From Alternaria dauci (lineage: Eukaryota > Ascomycota > Dothideomycetes > Pleosporales > Pleosporaceae), in NCBI RefSeq assembly GCF_042100115.1, contig NC_091273.1:1426001-1490000 (forward strand): a DNA stretch of 64,000 nucleotides, given 5' to 3'. A program made the translations under genes and the position numbers. This document shows, piece after piece, positions 1 through 11,525 of this stretch. The notes under the pieces were generated by a model. It made no database searches. It was not told the origin of the DNA and worked only from the letters and a program-made list of their open reading frames with translations. Numbering within the stretch: position 1 is the stretch's first letter; each line of letters starts with the position of its first letter.

Positions 1-106
1 TTTCCGTAACCGGAAGACATGCAGATATGCTCGAAATGACAATCCCTGATAATAGTAAGGAAAACAACCAACTCCAAAAGCCCAGTATATACAAAGCGTC
101 TTGCGC

Positions 107-1867
107 TTAAGCCACGGTGGCAGTCTTGTTCTTCTTGGCGACTGGCACTTCGGCCTGTGCATCGGCGGTGGCGTCAAGCTCCCGCTTCTCTGACACGCCG
201 TTCAGCTCGGCCTCAGCCTGGGCGAACTTCTTCTTCTCTTCCTCAGTCATACCAGGGAGAAGGGGCACCTCCTCCGTGGCGTGCAGGTTGTTGTGGTAGG
301 TGCGGATGATCGAGTCGGTGTCGTCAAGCGCAATCTTGCGGATGTCTGCAATGGCCTTGATCTTGGAAGTGCACTCTTTATACTGCGCATCCGTCATCTT
401 CAAGCCAAGCTGCTCGGCACGGCTCTTGATTGCGTTCCATCCAGTGAGCCTGCTGGCAAAGTGTACGTATCGGGACATGCCGAAATCTTGGGGGTTGATA
501 ATCTCGTATGTCGAAGGGTTGTTGAGAATGGCCTTGGCGTGGATACCAGCCTTGTGGGTGAAAGCACAGAATCCGGTGATGTAGTTCTGCATACGTTAGT
601 GCGTGATCTGCTGGAGTCTCTACTGCTGTACAGTTGTAGAACGGGCACTTACGTTGAAGGGGATGTTAACCTCGACAAGATCGGCAACCAAATCCTCAAC
701 CTCCTTGAGGGCCTTGATGTTGTACTTGCTGGTGACATATTCACGGTCCGCAACAATCATGCGGGCCATGAGACCTCCAAGAGGAGTGATACCATTACGC
801 TCACCAATGCCAAGCACGGAGGTATCAATGTGAGTGGCACCAGCCTCTAGCGCGCAGAAAGCGTTCGCAATGGCGCAGCCAGAGTCGTTGTGGAAATGTG
901 TCTCAATGTCGCAGGAAACGACACCGCGGAGAGTTCGTACAAGGTCGTAGACCTGACGAGGAGATGCGCAGCCAACGGTATCGGCGATACCAACACGGTC
1001 GACGCCAACCTTGTCGACAGCGCTGTAAATTGACAGAAGGTCGACGAGATCTGAGCGGAACGAGTCCTCAGAGCTGAATCGGATCTCCTTGCCCTTGCTC
1101 TTGACGAACTCGATGACCTCGAGCGCCGTGTTCTTGATGTATGTCATGTCCTTGCCGTGGCTGTGCTCGCGGAGGTACGCCGAGGTTCCGATGACAACAT
1201 CGAGACCATCAACACCAGTCTCGACAGCAATTCGGGCATCGTCCATGTGGCATCGTACGTGAGTAAGGATCTTGGCTTTCAACTGGCACTTTGTCAGATT
1301 GCGTCCTCACCGCCAAATCATGACAAGGAGAAAAAAAATTACGTACTCCGAGCTTGCAAAGAGCTTCACAGTCCCTTCTTGACTGCTCAGAGGCAGCAGG
1401 GCTGGTGACTTCGATGTCTAGATTTGTGGTCAGCTTCTGAAAGCTTCGCGCCAAGTGCCGCGGAGGATAGCCATACAGTCAACACCAAAGTTGTCAAGAG
1501 CTTTCGCAATCTTGATCTTGGCCTCGAGATCGAAGTAGGCGTTGGCGAATTGCTCGCCCTCTCTCAGTGTGCTCTCTGCACAAGTAAGTTAGCGCTGCTT
1601 TTTTTTTCTTGGTGCCCAAGAGTAAAACTTCAGTCGGCGCGAGTGCGCATCCGATAACGCTGAAGATAGGCGTTATGACGTACCGATAATCTTGAATCGG
1701 CCAACGTTTGACAAGAAGTCGCCAACAGGCGCATATGGGCTCTTGTGCGAAGGGTGAGGGTTCTGTCTGGTCTGAACGCCTGTGAAGCCTTCCTTGGAGC
1801 CGTTGGCGCCGTTGGTGCCATTGCTATGGCCGTTGGTAGCAGGTGTTTCTTCGGGCTGAGGACACAT
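107..1867 (-). CDS. LYS21: Homocitrate synthase, first enzyme of the aminoadipate lysine pathway
   Basis: This enzyme condenses acetyl-CoA with 2-oxoglutarate to homocitrate, the committed step of fungal lysine synthesis. Five exons were assembled on the minus strand: 1867-1684, 1575-1477, 1417-1347, 1282-653 and 586-107. All junctions are GT-AG, all phases agree, and the product is 487 aa. The first intron interrupts the glutamate codon of the family motif [12 protein letters not shown] (about residue 62). Other family landmarks are [14 protein letters not shown] [10 protein letters not shown], the metal-binding HFHND, the loop [13 protein letters not shown] and [11 protein letters not shown]. 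The start chosen is the ATG before CPQPEE, because the conserved core follows after about 55 variable residues. The C-terminal tail is lysine-rich (KKNK), which could bear on nuclear localisation as reported for yeast homocitrate synthases, but that is inference. Yeast has two paralogs, so the symbol marks the family only. Confidence 0.93.
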
Positions 1868-3134
1868 GTTGGGCAATTGGTGTGGAGGGGAATGAAGAGG
1901 TAGGAGGGTTGGCGGATGCAGGGCGGTATTTGAATGCCGGGCAATCAATTCCAAGGTGAGTCAAGAAGGACAAAAATCTGCTGCGAAGAGCGATGATGAA
2001 AGCACTGGGCCGGGATCGGGTCTGTAGCTCTGCGCTAGCCACCTTTGCTCGCATGTGGGGTTTCCGTCCGGCGGCAGCCAACGAGATGACTCTGCTTGGA
2101 TGCACACAAGGCGGAGTAGACTTCGTTTTTCCGCTCTCAATCTGTTTCCTCTCCACAAACCTGGAGAAAGTGCGGCCGAGGCTCCAGACTGGATGCCTAT
2201 CCTGGGTCGAGCAACGGAATTCTGGATGCAGACCATGCCATTGGCGATCCACCTCACCGCCTCGTTACCCAGGCCCGGTGGTGATATTGGCCGCGGACTT
2301 GCTGCACGCGACACAAAGACACACTCAACACTTGGCGTCTTCCAACATGTGCAGTCACAAATGCAAAAAGAAACGACAACGGTGGGTCGCTACTCGTGAG
2401 TCTGTCGAGAAAATATTTTCATCCTCTACTGTCAGCGTACATACAGCCTTTCGCTAGTAGGTGTCACACAACCCCGCTTTGAGTCAAAGAAGTCGTATGT
2501 ATCATGAGCCCTGCACCAGCGTGGTAGTCATGACCGAAACTCTGTTGATGGTCCATGTAGCACGGTACGGATCGTCCCTGGTTTCCAGTCCCCTGGTACA
2601 ACCTCAGGGTACGTACGTACCTACCCAGGTAGAAACACTCCAACAGTCGCGCAAGATCAAGGGCTATGTGTCTTAAGCTGTAAGGTTGGACCTTCGAGTA
2701 CCGTTCTGAGCCCTTAGTACAACCCCAAAGGTCAACGTGCTACTCTATAGTTTCCATCCTGCGCGGCTATGAGACGAGCTGTTCGTCTCCATGGCTATAT
2801 GCAGGCTCTCCCGCTCGACATGGTGCATTGGACATGGTCAAGACCCTGATCTATACCAATTCTGCGCCTGCATTACGTGTACTAGCACTGGCGACCCGTG
2901 ATCGACCCAGGAAGTGCGCTGTTCTTAGGTCATGCACCTCAGTAGCTTCCATGAAGATCTGTTTGGAAGACTGCAGGTTAGAACGGAGGGTCCGGATATC
3001 CATCACACTGTAAAGTAGCAAGCCAGAACAATAATTAAATCAGAACTACATGGTATCGCAACCCCTGCAACCTGGTATCATCAAAAAAGATTCCAAACGC
3101 CAACGTAAGCTGCTTGTACGTCACAACAACGGCC
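1868..3134. other. Intergenic region between LYS21 and NUF2
   Basis: I see no convincing gene here. Reading frames are short and lack recognisable motifs. The segment should hold the LYS21 promoter and 5' leader (right of 1867) and the 3' end of the NUF2 transcript. A 14-base perfect palindrome built on GTAC lies at 2608-2621. Confidence 0.6.
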
Positions 3135-4616
3135 CTAAATGCTCTGCTCCATCTCCGTAATGTAGAGCTTAATGTGACTCTCCATCTTGAGGTACTCGTC
3201 ATGGGCAGCGTGCACCTCGTTCTCGATGTTGTCCTTGAGTTCGGCCATCTTCTTCTCCGTCTGCTCGATACGCACCCGCCGTCTCTCCATTTCACGCCCC
3301 TTCTCCCCTCGCTCCTCGGTCAGCTTGGCATGTGTCTCTCGCAGCTCCTCCATGCGCTTACGCGCACGCTCCGCCTCCTCGTCGCCCTTGGTCTTGAGTT
3401 TGCTGGTTCGCGCGTTGATATTGCCTAGCTGCTTCTGTAGGAGGCGCTCTTGTCGCTCGACATCCCGGACGTTGTTGCTTCGATCTGCCAATGCGTCTCG
3501 GTGTCTTGACGCCTTTGCCAACTCCTCCTCCTCGCGTGATAAGTCGGCTTGTACGTCTGTGAGTAGCCGTGTGCACGAAGTAACGTCTGTCGCGACCACA
3601 GCGAAGGAATCGGTAGACGTTTGAAGGGCGCGAGCACGGCGGTCTAGCATGTCGATCTGGGTCTTGTCTCCAGTGAGCCGGTCGCTCAGGTCTCGCAGTG
3701 ACTCTTCCAACGCTGTCGGGCTCTGTTGTGTGTAAGGCTTCAATTTGATAACCTCGCGCTGCACGTTCTCCTTGTTCTCGACCCTCTGCTGCAAGAGCTT
3801 CTTCAGCCTATCTTGCTCAGCTTTCGCACGCTCGAGCTTCTCTGCAACCGCCTCTTGACCCCTCTTCAGCTCCAGCAGCCTGCTCTTGAGCTCGTTGTTG
3901 CGTTTTTCCTTCTCTTGCATGAGCCTTTGCGTGGCGGCACGGTTGCGCTCAAGCTCGGCCAGTTGCATTTCCTTTGCTTGCTTGTCATCGTATAGTTGTT
4001 CGATTCTTAGTTTTGTGCGCTCGGCTTTGTTGAAGTGCTCGTCTATGATCTCGGTCTGTGACTCTCGGAAGCGGATGAAATTGATCATGTAAGAGAAAAT
4101 CTTGACCAGGCGGCCGTGGGTAGGTTTGTAGAGGTCGTTGAAGGTGAAGTCGTGGATGCCGCACTGAGCTCGTTAGTACTGGCCGACAGGCCCGGAATCA
4201 GAGGCACTCACTTCGCGAAGAAGTTTCCTCAGAATGACAAAAAAGGCCATGAGATCCCTCGTGTCGCTTGTATAGAGCCTCTCCGCATCGCCACCACACA
4301 TGTCTTCGGCAGCAGCGCGCATTGCTGGCGCAACGACTTCGCGTGTTGTGTTCATGAGCAGCTCGGCGAGCCATTCGAAGACCTTCTGGATGATCTGGGG
4401 ATTGGGCTTCTGTAGATCCGAGACGGAAAATTGAATTCCAATGTCCGAGATGCAGCCTGCAATCTCATGGTCGGGCTGTATCCGTCAGTATTGCGCAGGG
4501 TCAGAGGAAGTCTGCGCGCATACCAGAGTCATAAATGCGTCGTGCTCGTTGGCGGGCGGCGCACGTTGGTTGTGCTGCGTCGTTCGCGCCATGCTCATGC
4601 GCCCGTTGTAAGACAT
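3135..4616 (-). CDS. NUF2: Kinetochore protein Nuf2 (Ndc80 complex)
   Basis: Nuf2 pairs with Ndc80 to form the microtubule-binding arm of the outer kinetochore. Exons on the minus strand are 4616-4524, 4475-4212 and 4163-3135, with GT-AG junctions and correct phase, giving 461 aa, the usual length for fungal Nuf2. The first 140 or so residues form the calponin-homology-like head, with the family phrases [27 protein letters not shown]-like [15 protein letters not shown], and [19 protein letters not shown] then leads into a long charged coiled coil that runs to the C-terminus. The start MSYNGRMSM was chosen because it is the furthest upstream in-frame ATG and resembles other fungal Nuf2 starts; two internal ATGs (4598 and 4592) are possible alternatives. 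Confidence 0.93.
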
Positions 4617-7600
4617 ATTGGGTTATTGCGCGACCTCGGTCGGATGTGAGTGTCTTGGTCGAGCTGTTCGCTATCGTAGGGTGGTATTGTTCAGGCGGTG
4701 GGCAGTGTTTGTTTACAGGGTCCAACAGTTTGTTGGCACGGAAGGAGCGACCTCGGGTGCCGCCCTTCCGGATACAGTATCGCGTAACAGCGCATCGATC
4801 CATAACTCCACCGCCAGCTCAGACATTCTCCCTCAGTTTGTACAAGATAAGCAATACGCGTAACCGCTATATGCGCCTGCGGTCCTATGGCTCGTCTGAT
4901 GCAAAACATCTAACTTTCTGCCTCCGGAGGCATAACCAACAGGAAACGTTGATTATCAAGCTTAACTCGTATGATGACGGGAACGATGTCCGCACAGTAG
5001 ATACGACCGCACGTCAGCAGACCATGACTCTCTGGTCTTGTTTAGTTTTAGTTTAGTTTATTCGTGCTTGGAACAGACCTGACATGCCTTACATAGTTTT
5101 CATTACTTCAGTCAGCGGAGATGGCAACGGTAGTAATCAAGAGATAATGTGGCAATGACTGGCCATCTAACGTAGCAATATTTTGTAAAGTTTGTATAAA
5201 CGACTAGAGATTCCAAGGTTGTCCATGTCAGATTTAGACTTTGACCTCGCAGTCTCGCTGGAGATGTGGGATGATATACCAGGCCTTCTTATGTGCACAG
5301 TCTCACGTACATGAGAGCAATGGACACAGGCAGTCATAGTATATTGTGTGTTGTTCTCTCCGCCTACAGCATAAGCACGAGTGTCAACACCAGAACCAGA
5401 CAGCTGTATTCAGAATCGTTGTATCCAGAGCCGAATAGAAGACTTTGCTAATTCTGGGTGCATGAGAGGGGAGCGTCTCACCAGGAGAGCAAGTACCAAA
5501 GTTTCAGTCAAAATAACTAAGAAAGAGGGCCTCCAGGACGCAAATGTGGCGAAATGTAAGTTGCCTGCTCAATCTATGGTACACACACTAGCCACTACAA
5601 GAGGTTTCTTCGGATGATGTACTGGTATGGTTTCGGGCTTGTTACTACTGTGTTGGTGTGTTCGTTTCGCATAGTTGGCGGGGTAGCTAAATGTCCGTCG
5701 TTGTTTGTGCGTAGAGGCCATCTCCCGCAAGATACGCGGCTTCCGCGGCTTCCGCAGCGTCCATGCAAACAAGTATTGTATTACTGTCGTAGCTGCTACG
5801 ATGCGTCCAAGGGGCTGACGGTGATACGCATGTCTGTACCGCTAGGGATCGCGGAAGGTCGAGCTCTATTGGCTATATTCCATCAGGGTCAAAGTCCACA
5901 GGTGGGGCGATACCATATCTCGGTACCGGGAACCTAACTGATGTGTTTCCTGCATCTGGTGAGATCTGACATCAGAGATAGGATCCAAATGTTCCCATCG
6001 TGGGCCATGGACTACGAAATGATGACACGCGCCCTACCTTTGGAGTCTAATAGTGCGTTTCGTGCTCGAACCACTCGATTGAACTGTGAGAACGTCAAGT
6101 AGGTAAGTTTAGCCTTGTGGTTAGGCGCTGATCTCTCAATAGTGCTAGATCTGGACGCGTGCAAGCGTATGGGTTTAGACTACGGCACACTATACGTTTC
6201 CCCAGACAAGGGAGACCTGCATGGCAGACGTAGCCATGACGTCTGTCGCTCCCTGCAGATATGTCCCCGACGTCGACGGGTGCTGCGAAATGCCAGCGAC
6301 GCAGGGAACGGAACCAAGTGTAGGGACTGCAACAGGCTATGCCAAGGTACAGCCAAGGTAAGACAGGATAAAACACAGCTTCGTGCGCTTGAAACACGAG
6401 CTTGCCACGCCTAGGTGGTTTCACGGGCTGAGAGGCTTGGAAGGACCGTTAGTTTTCAGACGAGAAGTCAAAGCATGTGACTAGCCGTTTTTCCCGCCCG
6501 ACAACGGTACAGTCCGCAGTGATAAGGAATGGCCGCGGAACGAATAGGAAAGGTGCATGTTGGAGACACGGGTACCTGAGTGGAGGAGTGCACAAGGTTG
6601 TTGTCGACGCTCTCCTGACCGGCACAGATGCAGGAGGATTCGAAATGCTGGCTAGACAATTGCGCCGTTGGGCTGCAAGACCGACGTGGCTCTCCATGTC
6701 CCGCCGAATTTTGAATATTCGATACTTCCCGCAGCACGGTGGCATGCACGGTACCGTCGCGAGGTGTGTTGTCGCTGCAGCGTCGCCGGGCGTGACGGGA
6801 TGTGCTTTCCTTTTTCTCGCAGGCCATGGTCACTGAAGTGGCTCGTAGCCATGCGACCAGGTGAGAAAGTTGGTCGAGAGATTGACCTGGCCATGTGCTG
6901 GCCAGACTGGGGCGCGTGATTGGCAGCTGGCTTGATGAGCGATGGCCAGCTCGTGGGTGTGGGTGGCGTTTGGCGTTCGTGTCGAAGCAGCGCTAGGCAG
7001 GTTTTAACGACAGGGCCTTGTGAGCCGAGTCCATCGGCGCCGCCATGTCGAGATCGACCGGCCGGGTGGACAGAGTTTTGGTTGTGGCAGAGTTTGTCGT
7101 GGTTCGGTGTTGGGCGGTGCAAGTCACAGCGACGACGGCGTGGTACCGCGTGCCGCACCAGGGCAGAAGCAAGGTGAAGCTGGCCTGGCAAAAGCAGTTT
7201 GCAGTCGGCGCGGCGGCCAGGGCCCTGCAAATGCCCGAAACAAAAGAAAGCTATTTTGGTGTGCCTCGTGGTGGGGATCGACATCAGCAAGAGTCGAGCC
7301 CACCAAACCAAGCCCTGAAGGGCACACGCCTGCACTGTGCAAGCCTGTTAGGAGTACGAGGCGGATCGTCCCTTACATCACACGCAGAGCATTCACAACT
7401 GGCGTCGTCCTCGCTCGTTTCCCAACTTGCATTCCCATTGCTCTCCCCCCATCCGCACCAGTCAGGCAGTGCCCTGGAGTCGCATTCACACCCACACCCG
7501 CCGCTCCAACGTTCGCGCCAAGTGCTACCCGTCGCCCCATCCAGCCCGCCCACCAATATGCAGCCCAACGGACCGTGCAGCGACACTCCCGAATCCAGAT

Positions 7601-7759
7601 AGTCCGCATTATCGCCATCACGCACACACACGCACACGCGCACGCAAACACACACGTCACGCCCGCGCCGCCCCAACGCGACGGCCGCGACTCAACGCCT
7701 ACAAGTGCCTTTGCTTTGTGCAGTCGCCGCTGCCCTGGCGCCCGCACGCTCGCCGCTCC
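4617..7759. other. Gene-poor intergenic region upstream of the 7760 gene
   Basis: About 3.1 kb with no gene I can support. It contains several overlapping short frames in all phases, typical of non-coding GC-balanced DNA. One short frame at 5614-5937 begins with a hydrophobic stretch and is treated as a weak candidate in the findings. The stretch just before 7760 is C-rich, carries a CA/CG-rich microsatellite at about 7618-7660, and is probably the promoter and 5' leader of the downstream gene. Confidence 0.5.
7618..7660. repeat. CA/CG-rich simple sequence
   Basis: An imperfect run of ACACAC and GCACGC units lies about 100 bases before the start codon of the gene at 7760. It is probably within the 5' leader or core promoter. 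Confidence 0.7.
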
Positions 7760-10330
7760 ATGTGGCTGTTTGGGCGAAGACGCAGAAAGGCCGCTAAGCT
7801 CAAAGACGGACCCACTGAGGTTACAGACAGGAAGCGGCCTGTCGCAGAGCAAACCAACACGATTCAGACGGGCAATGGACCGCGACGAGGGCCCAGCCAG
7901 AGCCAGCGCCAGCGCCGCAGAAGGGGTAGTTCGCGCTCCACGACGGCCTCGGTGCGCGACGTTGAAAAGACGCTTCCCGCGCCCGCGTTTGCGAGGGAGT
8001 GGCCCTCGTCGAGCGCCGAAGACATCACCGCCCTGCCCAACCAGCAACGCCTGGCTCACAGCCCGCACCTGCGCCCAATAACGCAGGAACACGCCGGCAT
8101 CCCCTACAACTTCCACTCGTCCCCCTCCCACCACAGCCTGCCGCCCTCTGCAAAGGACCGTGGCAAGCTCCAGCGACCCCAGTCGATGCGCAGGGATCCG
8201 CACACTGACTCTGCCCTGGTCCGCCGCAAGTCGAGCAAGAGGCGAAAAGAACATGATCACGTCCGCGAGGAGGAGATCCGCGCCATGTCATTCCCCATGC
8301 CGCAGAAACGTCCCGCTGCCAGCTCTGGAGGCATGCTCCGCCGCGACAGCAAGAAGGTCAAGGGCGCCCTGAACCACCGCTTCGAGCGTCCCATGTCCAA
8401 CGTATCACTGCCCCTCGAAAACTCCATCCACTCGTCCATGTCTGGCAACTCGGAGAACCGTGCCTTCCGCGTGAGTGCACTCGACATGTTCTCTCCCCGG
8501 CCCACCATCCGCGTCTCCGTCGGCTCCAACCACTACGCCGGTGACCGCATGTCACCCAACACGTACAGCGAAAAATCCACACGCCGGCCCATCAGCAGCA
8601 GCGCAGACGAAAAGGCGAGCAGGAGGACAAGCCGCATCGACGACCTCGCCGACGAACTCGATGCCGGCGCCCTACGCGATATCCTTGAGCGAGACAAGAG
8701 ACGGAGAGAGAAGAAGGCCAAGGCTGACCAGGAGCGGCTGCGGAGAAGACTCGAACGCCGTGCAGAGAAGCAGGATGCCATGGAGGCAAGAGGCACGCCC
8801 GCCACCCCCCGCAAGGAGGGCACAGGCACGGTTGGTCTCGGTATCGAGCGAGAGGCGCCTGTTCCCATGGAAGACGTCCGCCCATCTACACCACCGCAGC
8901 CGCAGCCGCAGCCGCAGCGGCTCGACATGCCCGCCACACCCCGTACCAACGAGAACAACCAACTGCCGACACCGCTGGATAGCCCCACCGAGGAGCCTGT
9001 GGTATCCGATGCTCGGGAGATTCGTTATTCACGAGGCAGCGCCTCCGCACACGTACACACTCGCGGCCCATCCAACGCCTCAATCCTACCAGAACTCATC
9101 TCGGAGAAGCTCGCAAACGACATGCCTGTAGACTCTATCGAGCATGGGCACGATCCAACTCGAAGCGGCTCGCTGCACCCCATTGACACCACCGATACCT
9201 TTGCCACGTCAAAGCCGGGCTCTTCCACACGCCGGCGTAGTTCAGAAGGCAGACGTATGGGTGTCTTTGCATCACTGTTCCGACGGGGGAAGCGCAACTC
9301 GCAAGAGCAAGCACGACCCACGCCATCCGAAATCTCCTTTTCCAACACTTCGCGAGAGTCCATGTCTCGCCAGCCCATCCCAGCCCACTTGGTTGGAACC
9401 GCACCTCCCACCCAACCTATCCAGATTCGGAGGCCTTCCAGCGTGCCCCGACGGACAATGTCCAAATTCAGAGAGGATCTACCAGAATTTCCTCTATCAC
9501 CCCCGGATTCACGCGTCCAGTCACCAGAAGTCCCCTCAACGAGCGTCATTGCTGCCCGCCGAAGGAGCCAGCATCTTTCAGATCTCCACGTTGGGTCGCT
9601 TCCTGGCGACCGATCTGATTCTCCTGTCAGTCCAGGTGCGCCCGTCAACGTCATGTCACAATCGCTCGCCTCAGTCGACTCTGAGGGATCTTGGCTCTCT
9701 GGTCGACCACCCAAGCGATCGTCAAACAGATCGCAGATGCGCTCCAGTCTGACGTCCTCAGCCCCACTACGAAATGACGATTTCAATGCGTCGTATGAGG
9801 AGTTGGGCATGGCCGATGATGAATACTTCAGAAGATTGACCCCGCTGCCAGACCACAGAGGTCGATCCCCTCATGCAAGCGACGATCGGGGACGCAAGGC
9901 TAGCAGCACGCTTATGACGCTAGATGCTGCGGCTGAGTCCGATGAGGAGGTTGTGTCTCCCTCCGAAGACGTACCGCCTGCCCAAGAAGGAGGATTTGTA
10001 CAAAGCAGCGTCGGTCGCCAGCCTACCATTATCCACCGCCGACCCCGCGTCAAGTCTACTGAAGGCCTCCTCAGCATGTTTCTAGACGATACTGAGGATG
10101 CATCATCCAAGGTTGCCGATATTGGACAAGAGTCACCGGACCCGGATTCTCCAACATCGCCCACATCGGAGGAACCGGTGCTAGTACAGCGCGCTAAGAG
10201 CGTCGATCTCGGTAAAGGCCATGGTCACGTTCGTCACCTCAGCGCTGGTTCCGCAAAACTCCTGGATATTCAGAAGCGATCTAGTACACCAGTACACGGC
10301 CGGTCGCCCAGGATGTCTGAGCAGGAGTAA
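7760..10330 (+). CDS. Uncharacterised large basic, serine/arginine-rich coiled-coil protein
   Basis: An uninterrupted frame of 856 codons from the ATG of MWLFGRRRRK. The frame is open a further 111 codons upstream, but that part is Pro/His/Thr-rich leader-like sequence, so the MWLFG start is preferred. I recognise no enzyme domain. The N-terminus is strongly basic. Residues about 294-345 (DELDAGALRDILERDKRRRE onward) are a charged helix or coiled coil. A short Pro-Gln run follows (CCGCAG repeats near 8895). About residues 491-516 contain a second basic amphipathic patch, GVFASLFRRGKR. The rest is Ser/Pro-rich and probably disordered, with many potential phosphosites. Such MW(L/P)FG-starting proteins occur widely in filamentous ascomycetes as hypothetical proteins; this is from memory. 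A signalling or cytoskeletal scaffold role would be guesswork. Confidence 0.8.
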   Translation: MWLFGRRRRKAAKLKDGPTEVTDRKRPVAEQTNTIQTGNGPRRGPSQSQRQRRRRGSSRSTTASVRDVEKTLPAPAFAREWPSSSAEDITALPNQQRLAHSPHLRPITQEHAGIPYNFHSSPSHHSLPPSAKDRGKLQRPQSMRRDPHTDSALVRRKSSKRRKEHDHVREEEIRAMSFPMPQKRPAASSGGMLRRDSKKVKGALNHRFERPMSNVSLPLENSIHSSMSGNSENRAFRVSALDMFSPRPTIRVSVGSNHYAGDRMSPNTYSEKSTRRPISSSADEKASRRTSRIDDLADELDAGALRDILERDKRRREKKAKADQERLRRRLERRAEKQDAMEARGTPATPRKEGTGTVGLGIEREAPVPMEDVRPSTPPQPQPQPQRLDMPATPRTNENNQLPTPLDSPTEEPVVSDAREIRYSRGSASAHVHTRGPSNASILPELISEKLANDMPVDSIEHGHDPTRSGSLHPIDTTDTFATSKPGSSTRRRSSEGRRMGVFASLFRRGKRNSQEQARPTPSEISFSNTSRESMSRQPIPAHLVGTAPPTQPIQIRRPSSVPRRTMSKFREDLPEFPLSPPDSRVQSPEVPSTSVIAARRRSQHLSDLHVGSLPGDRSDSPVSPGAPVNVMSQSLASVDSEGSWLSGRPPKRSSNRSQMRSSLTSSAPLRNDDFNASYEELGMADDEYFRRLTPLPDHRGRSPHASDDRGRKASSTLMTLDAAAESDEEVVSPSEDVPPAQEGGFVQSSVGRQPTIIHRRPRVKSTEGLLSMFLDDTEDASSKVADIGQESPDPDSPTSPTSEEPVLVQRAKSVDLGKGHGHVRHLSAGSAKLLDIQKRSSTPVHGRSPRMSEQE

Positions 10331-11525
10331 AACACCTGTTCCTAACGATTGATTTCCTCCAGGAACATGCATGCATGCCAGCCACGCCGTTCATTTAGCT
10401 TTCCTTTGTATCCTGTCACTCGTTTACATTTCCTTACATGTCTCTCCCCCAACTACAGCCACTCCTTTGAATTTCCTTAGCTGTTTTGCTTTTCGTTTTG
10501 GCTTAGCTGCATGAGTTCCTGGACCAATCGACCGTTCGGATGGATGTGCTCCCTCGGACTACTCAACTGGATTCGGATTATCCCCCCAACTGCATAGCGT
10601 GGCGTTGGCATTTGTTTCAAAGTTAGTTTTTTCTGCGTGATACCACAAGTTGCCAGGGGCTGCTTCTGTGATACCCTCTTTTCGGGTTGTGTTCTTTTGG
10701 GCGTGTAAGGAAATATGTGTAGTATATAGACGGGCTTGAGGCCCGGTTTGGGTCATAGGGACTGCCACATTGTATGAGGTTTTTTGTTTTTAGGGTAGAT
10801 CAGATACCACGGGCACGGCGTCGAGAAGACGCTGCGTTCATCACTCTTTATGAAGAGAGATTAGTTAAATCAGCTGTATCAGCTTTGTACATTCTCAAAT
10901 TGGACCTCGAACAAGCCTCTCATGGTTCCATGACGTAGTGCGCACGTGTTTGGGCTGCTCCACGTGGTGATGCGAAGCTACATGCAAGGGACAAGAGTAA
11001 CTCTGCAATGTCTCACGCAACACAGAGTAGAATGCTACATGGTCACGGTGTATATGACAGCGAAGTTTGTCCCGTTGTCTTTGTCAGCTGCATCCGGTGT
11101 TGGAAGCAGCACACAGGGGGCATGTCGCCGTTGCGTTGCCTAAGGAAGAAGGCAGGCCCTGGTGGGGCAAATCGGGCGGTCGGGCAAGCACGTCATCTAT
11201 CATGGCAGCCCCTCTGCGCGGCAAGTGTACAGTAATCCGCGCTTTATCATCACAACGCCAGACCTAAGAACCCGTTGGAAACCCTACTCCACCGACCATC
11301 TCAAATACACGCACAGCCTTTGATATTGTAAGTAACGCCTTTCCTATTTCCGCTCACATTCCCCCGGCATCTCTGCCAGTCTCGGATTTGCGCAGGGACT
11401 CGAACGGCTTTGCCGAAAAATAAGCGCATCAGAATTGTTATCGGCAACGGCGGCCAGTTCAGTCCATCAGCCGAGTTCTTTGAAATCGCCCTCCCCTGCT
11501 GTCTAACCACGCTTCTACATATACT
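10331..11525. other. Intergenic region, tandem genes
   Basis: About 1.2 kb between two plus-strand genes. The left part is T-rich and is likely the 3' UTR of the preceding gene; the right part should contain the thioredoxin promoter. No further gene is supported. Confidence 0.5.

Noticed and set aside
6060..6085. GGTTCGAGCAC-like sequence on the minus strand as a tRNA B box
   Set aside because: Only three pairs form in the T stem and no acceptor stem is present.
6652..7335. 227-codon minus-strand frame upstream of the 7760 gene
   Set aside because: Several frames overlap in the same GC-rich segment on both strands; the product is low complexity and lies in the probable promoter.
7427..7759. 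N-terminal extension of the gene at 7760
   Set aside because: The 111 extra codons are Pro/His/Thr-rich, overlap a CA-rich microsatellite and start from a weak position; MWLFG is a better start.
11390..11425. GTTCGAGTCCC-like tRNA T-arm on the minus strand
   Set aside because: The T stem does not pair and no D-arm or acceptor stem can be drawn around it.
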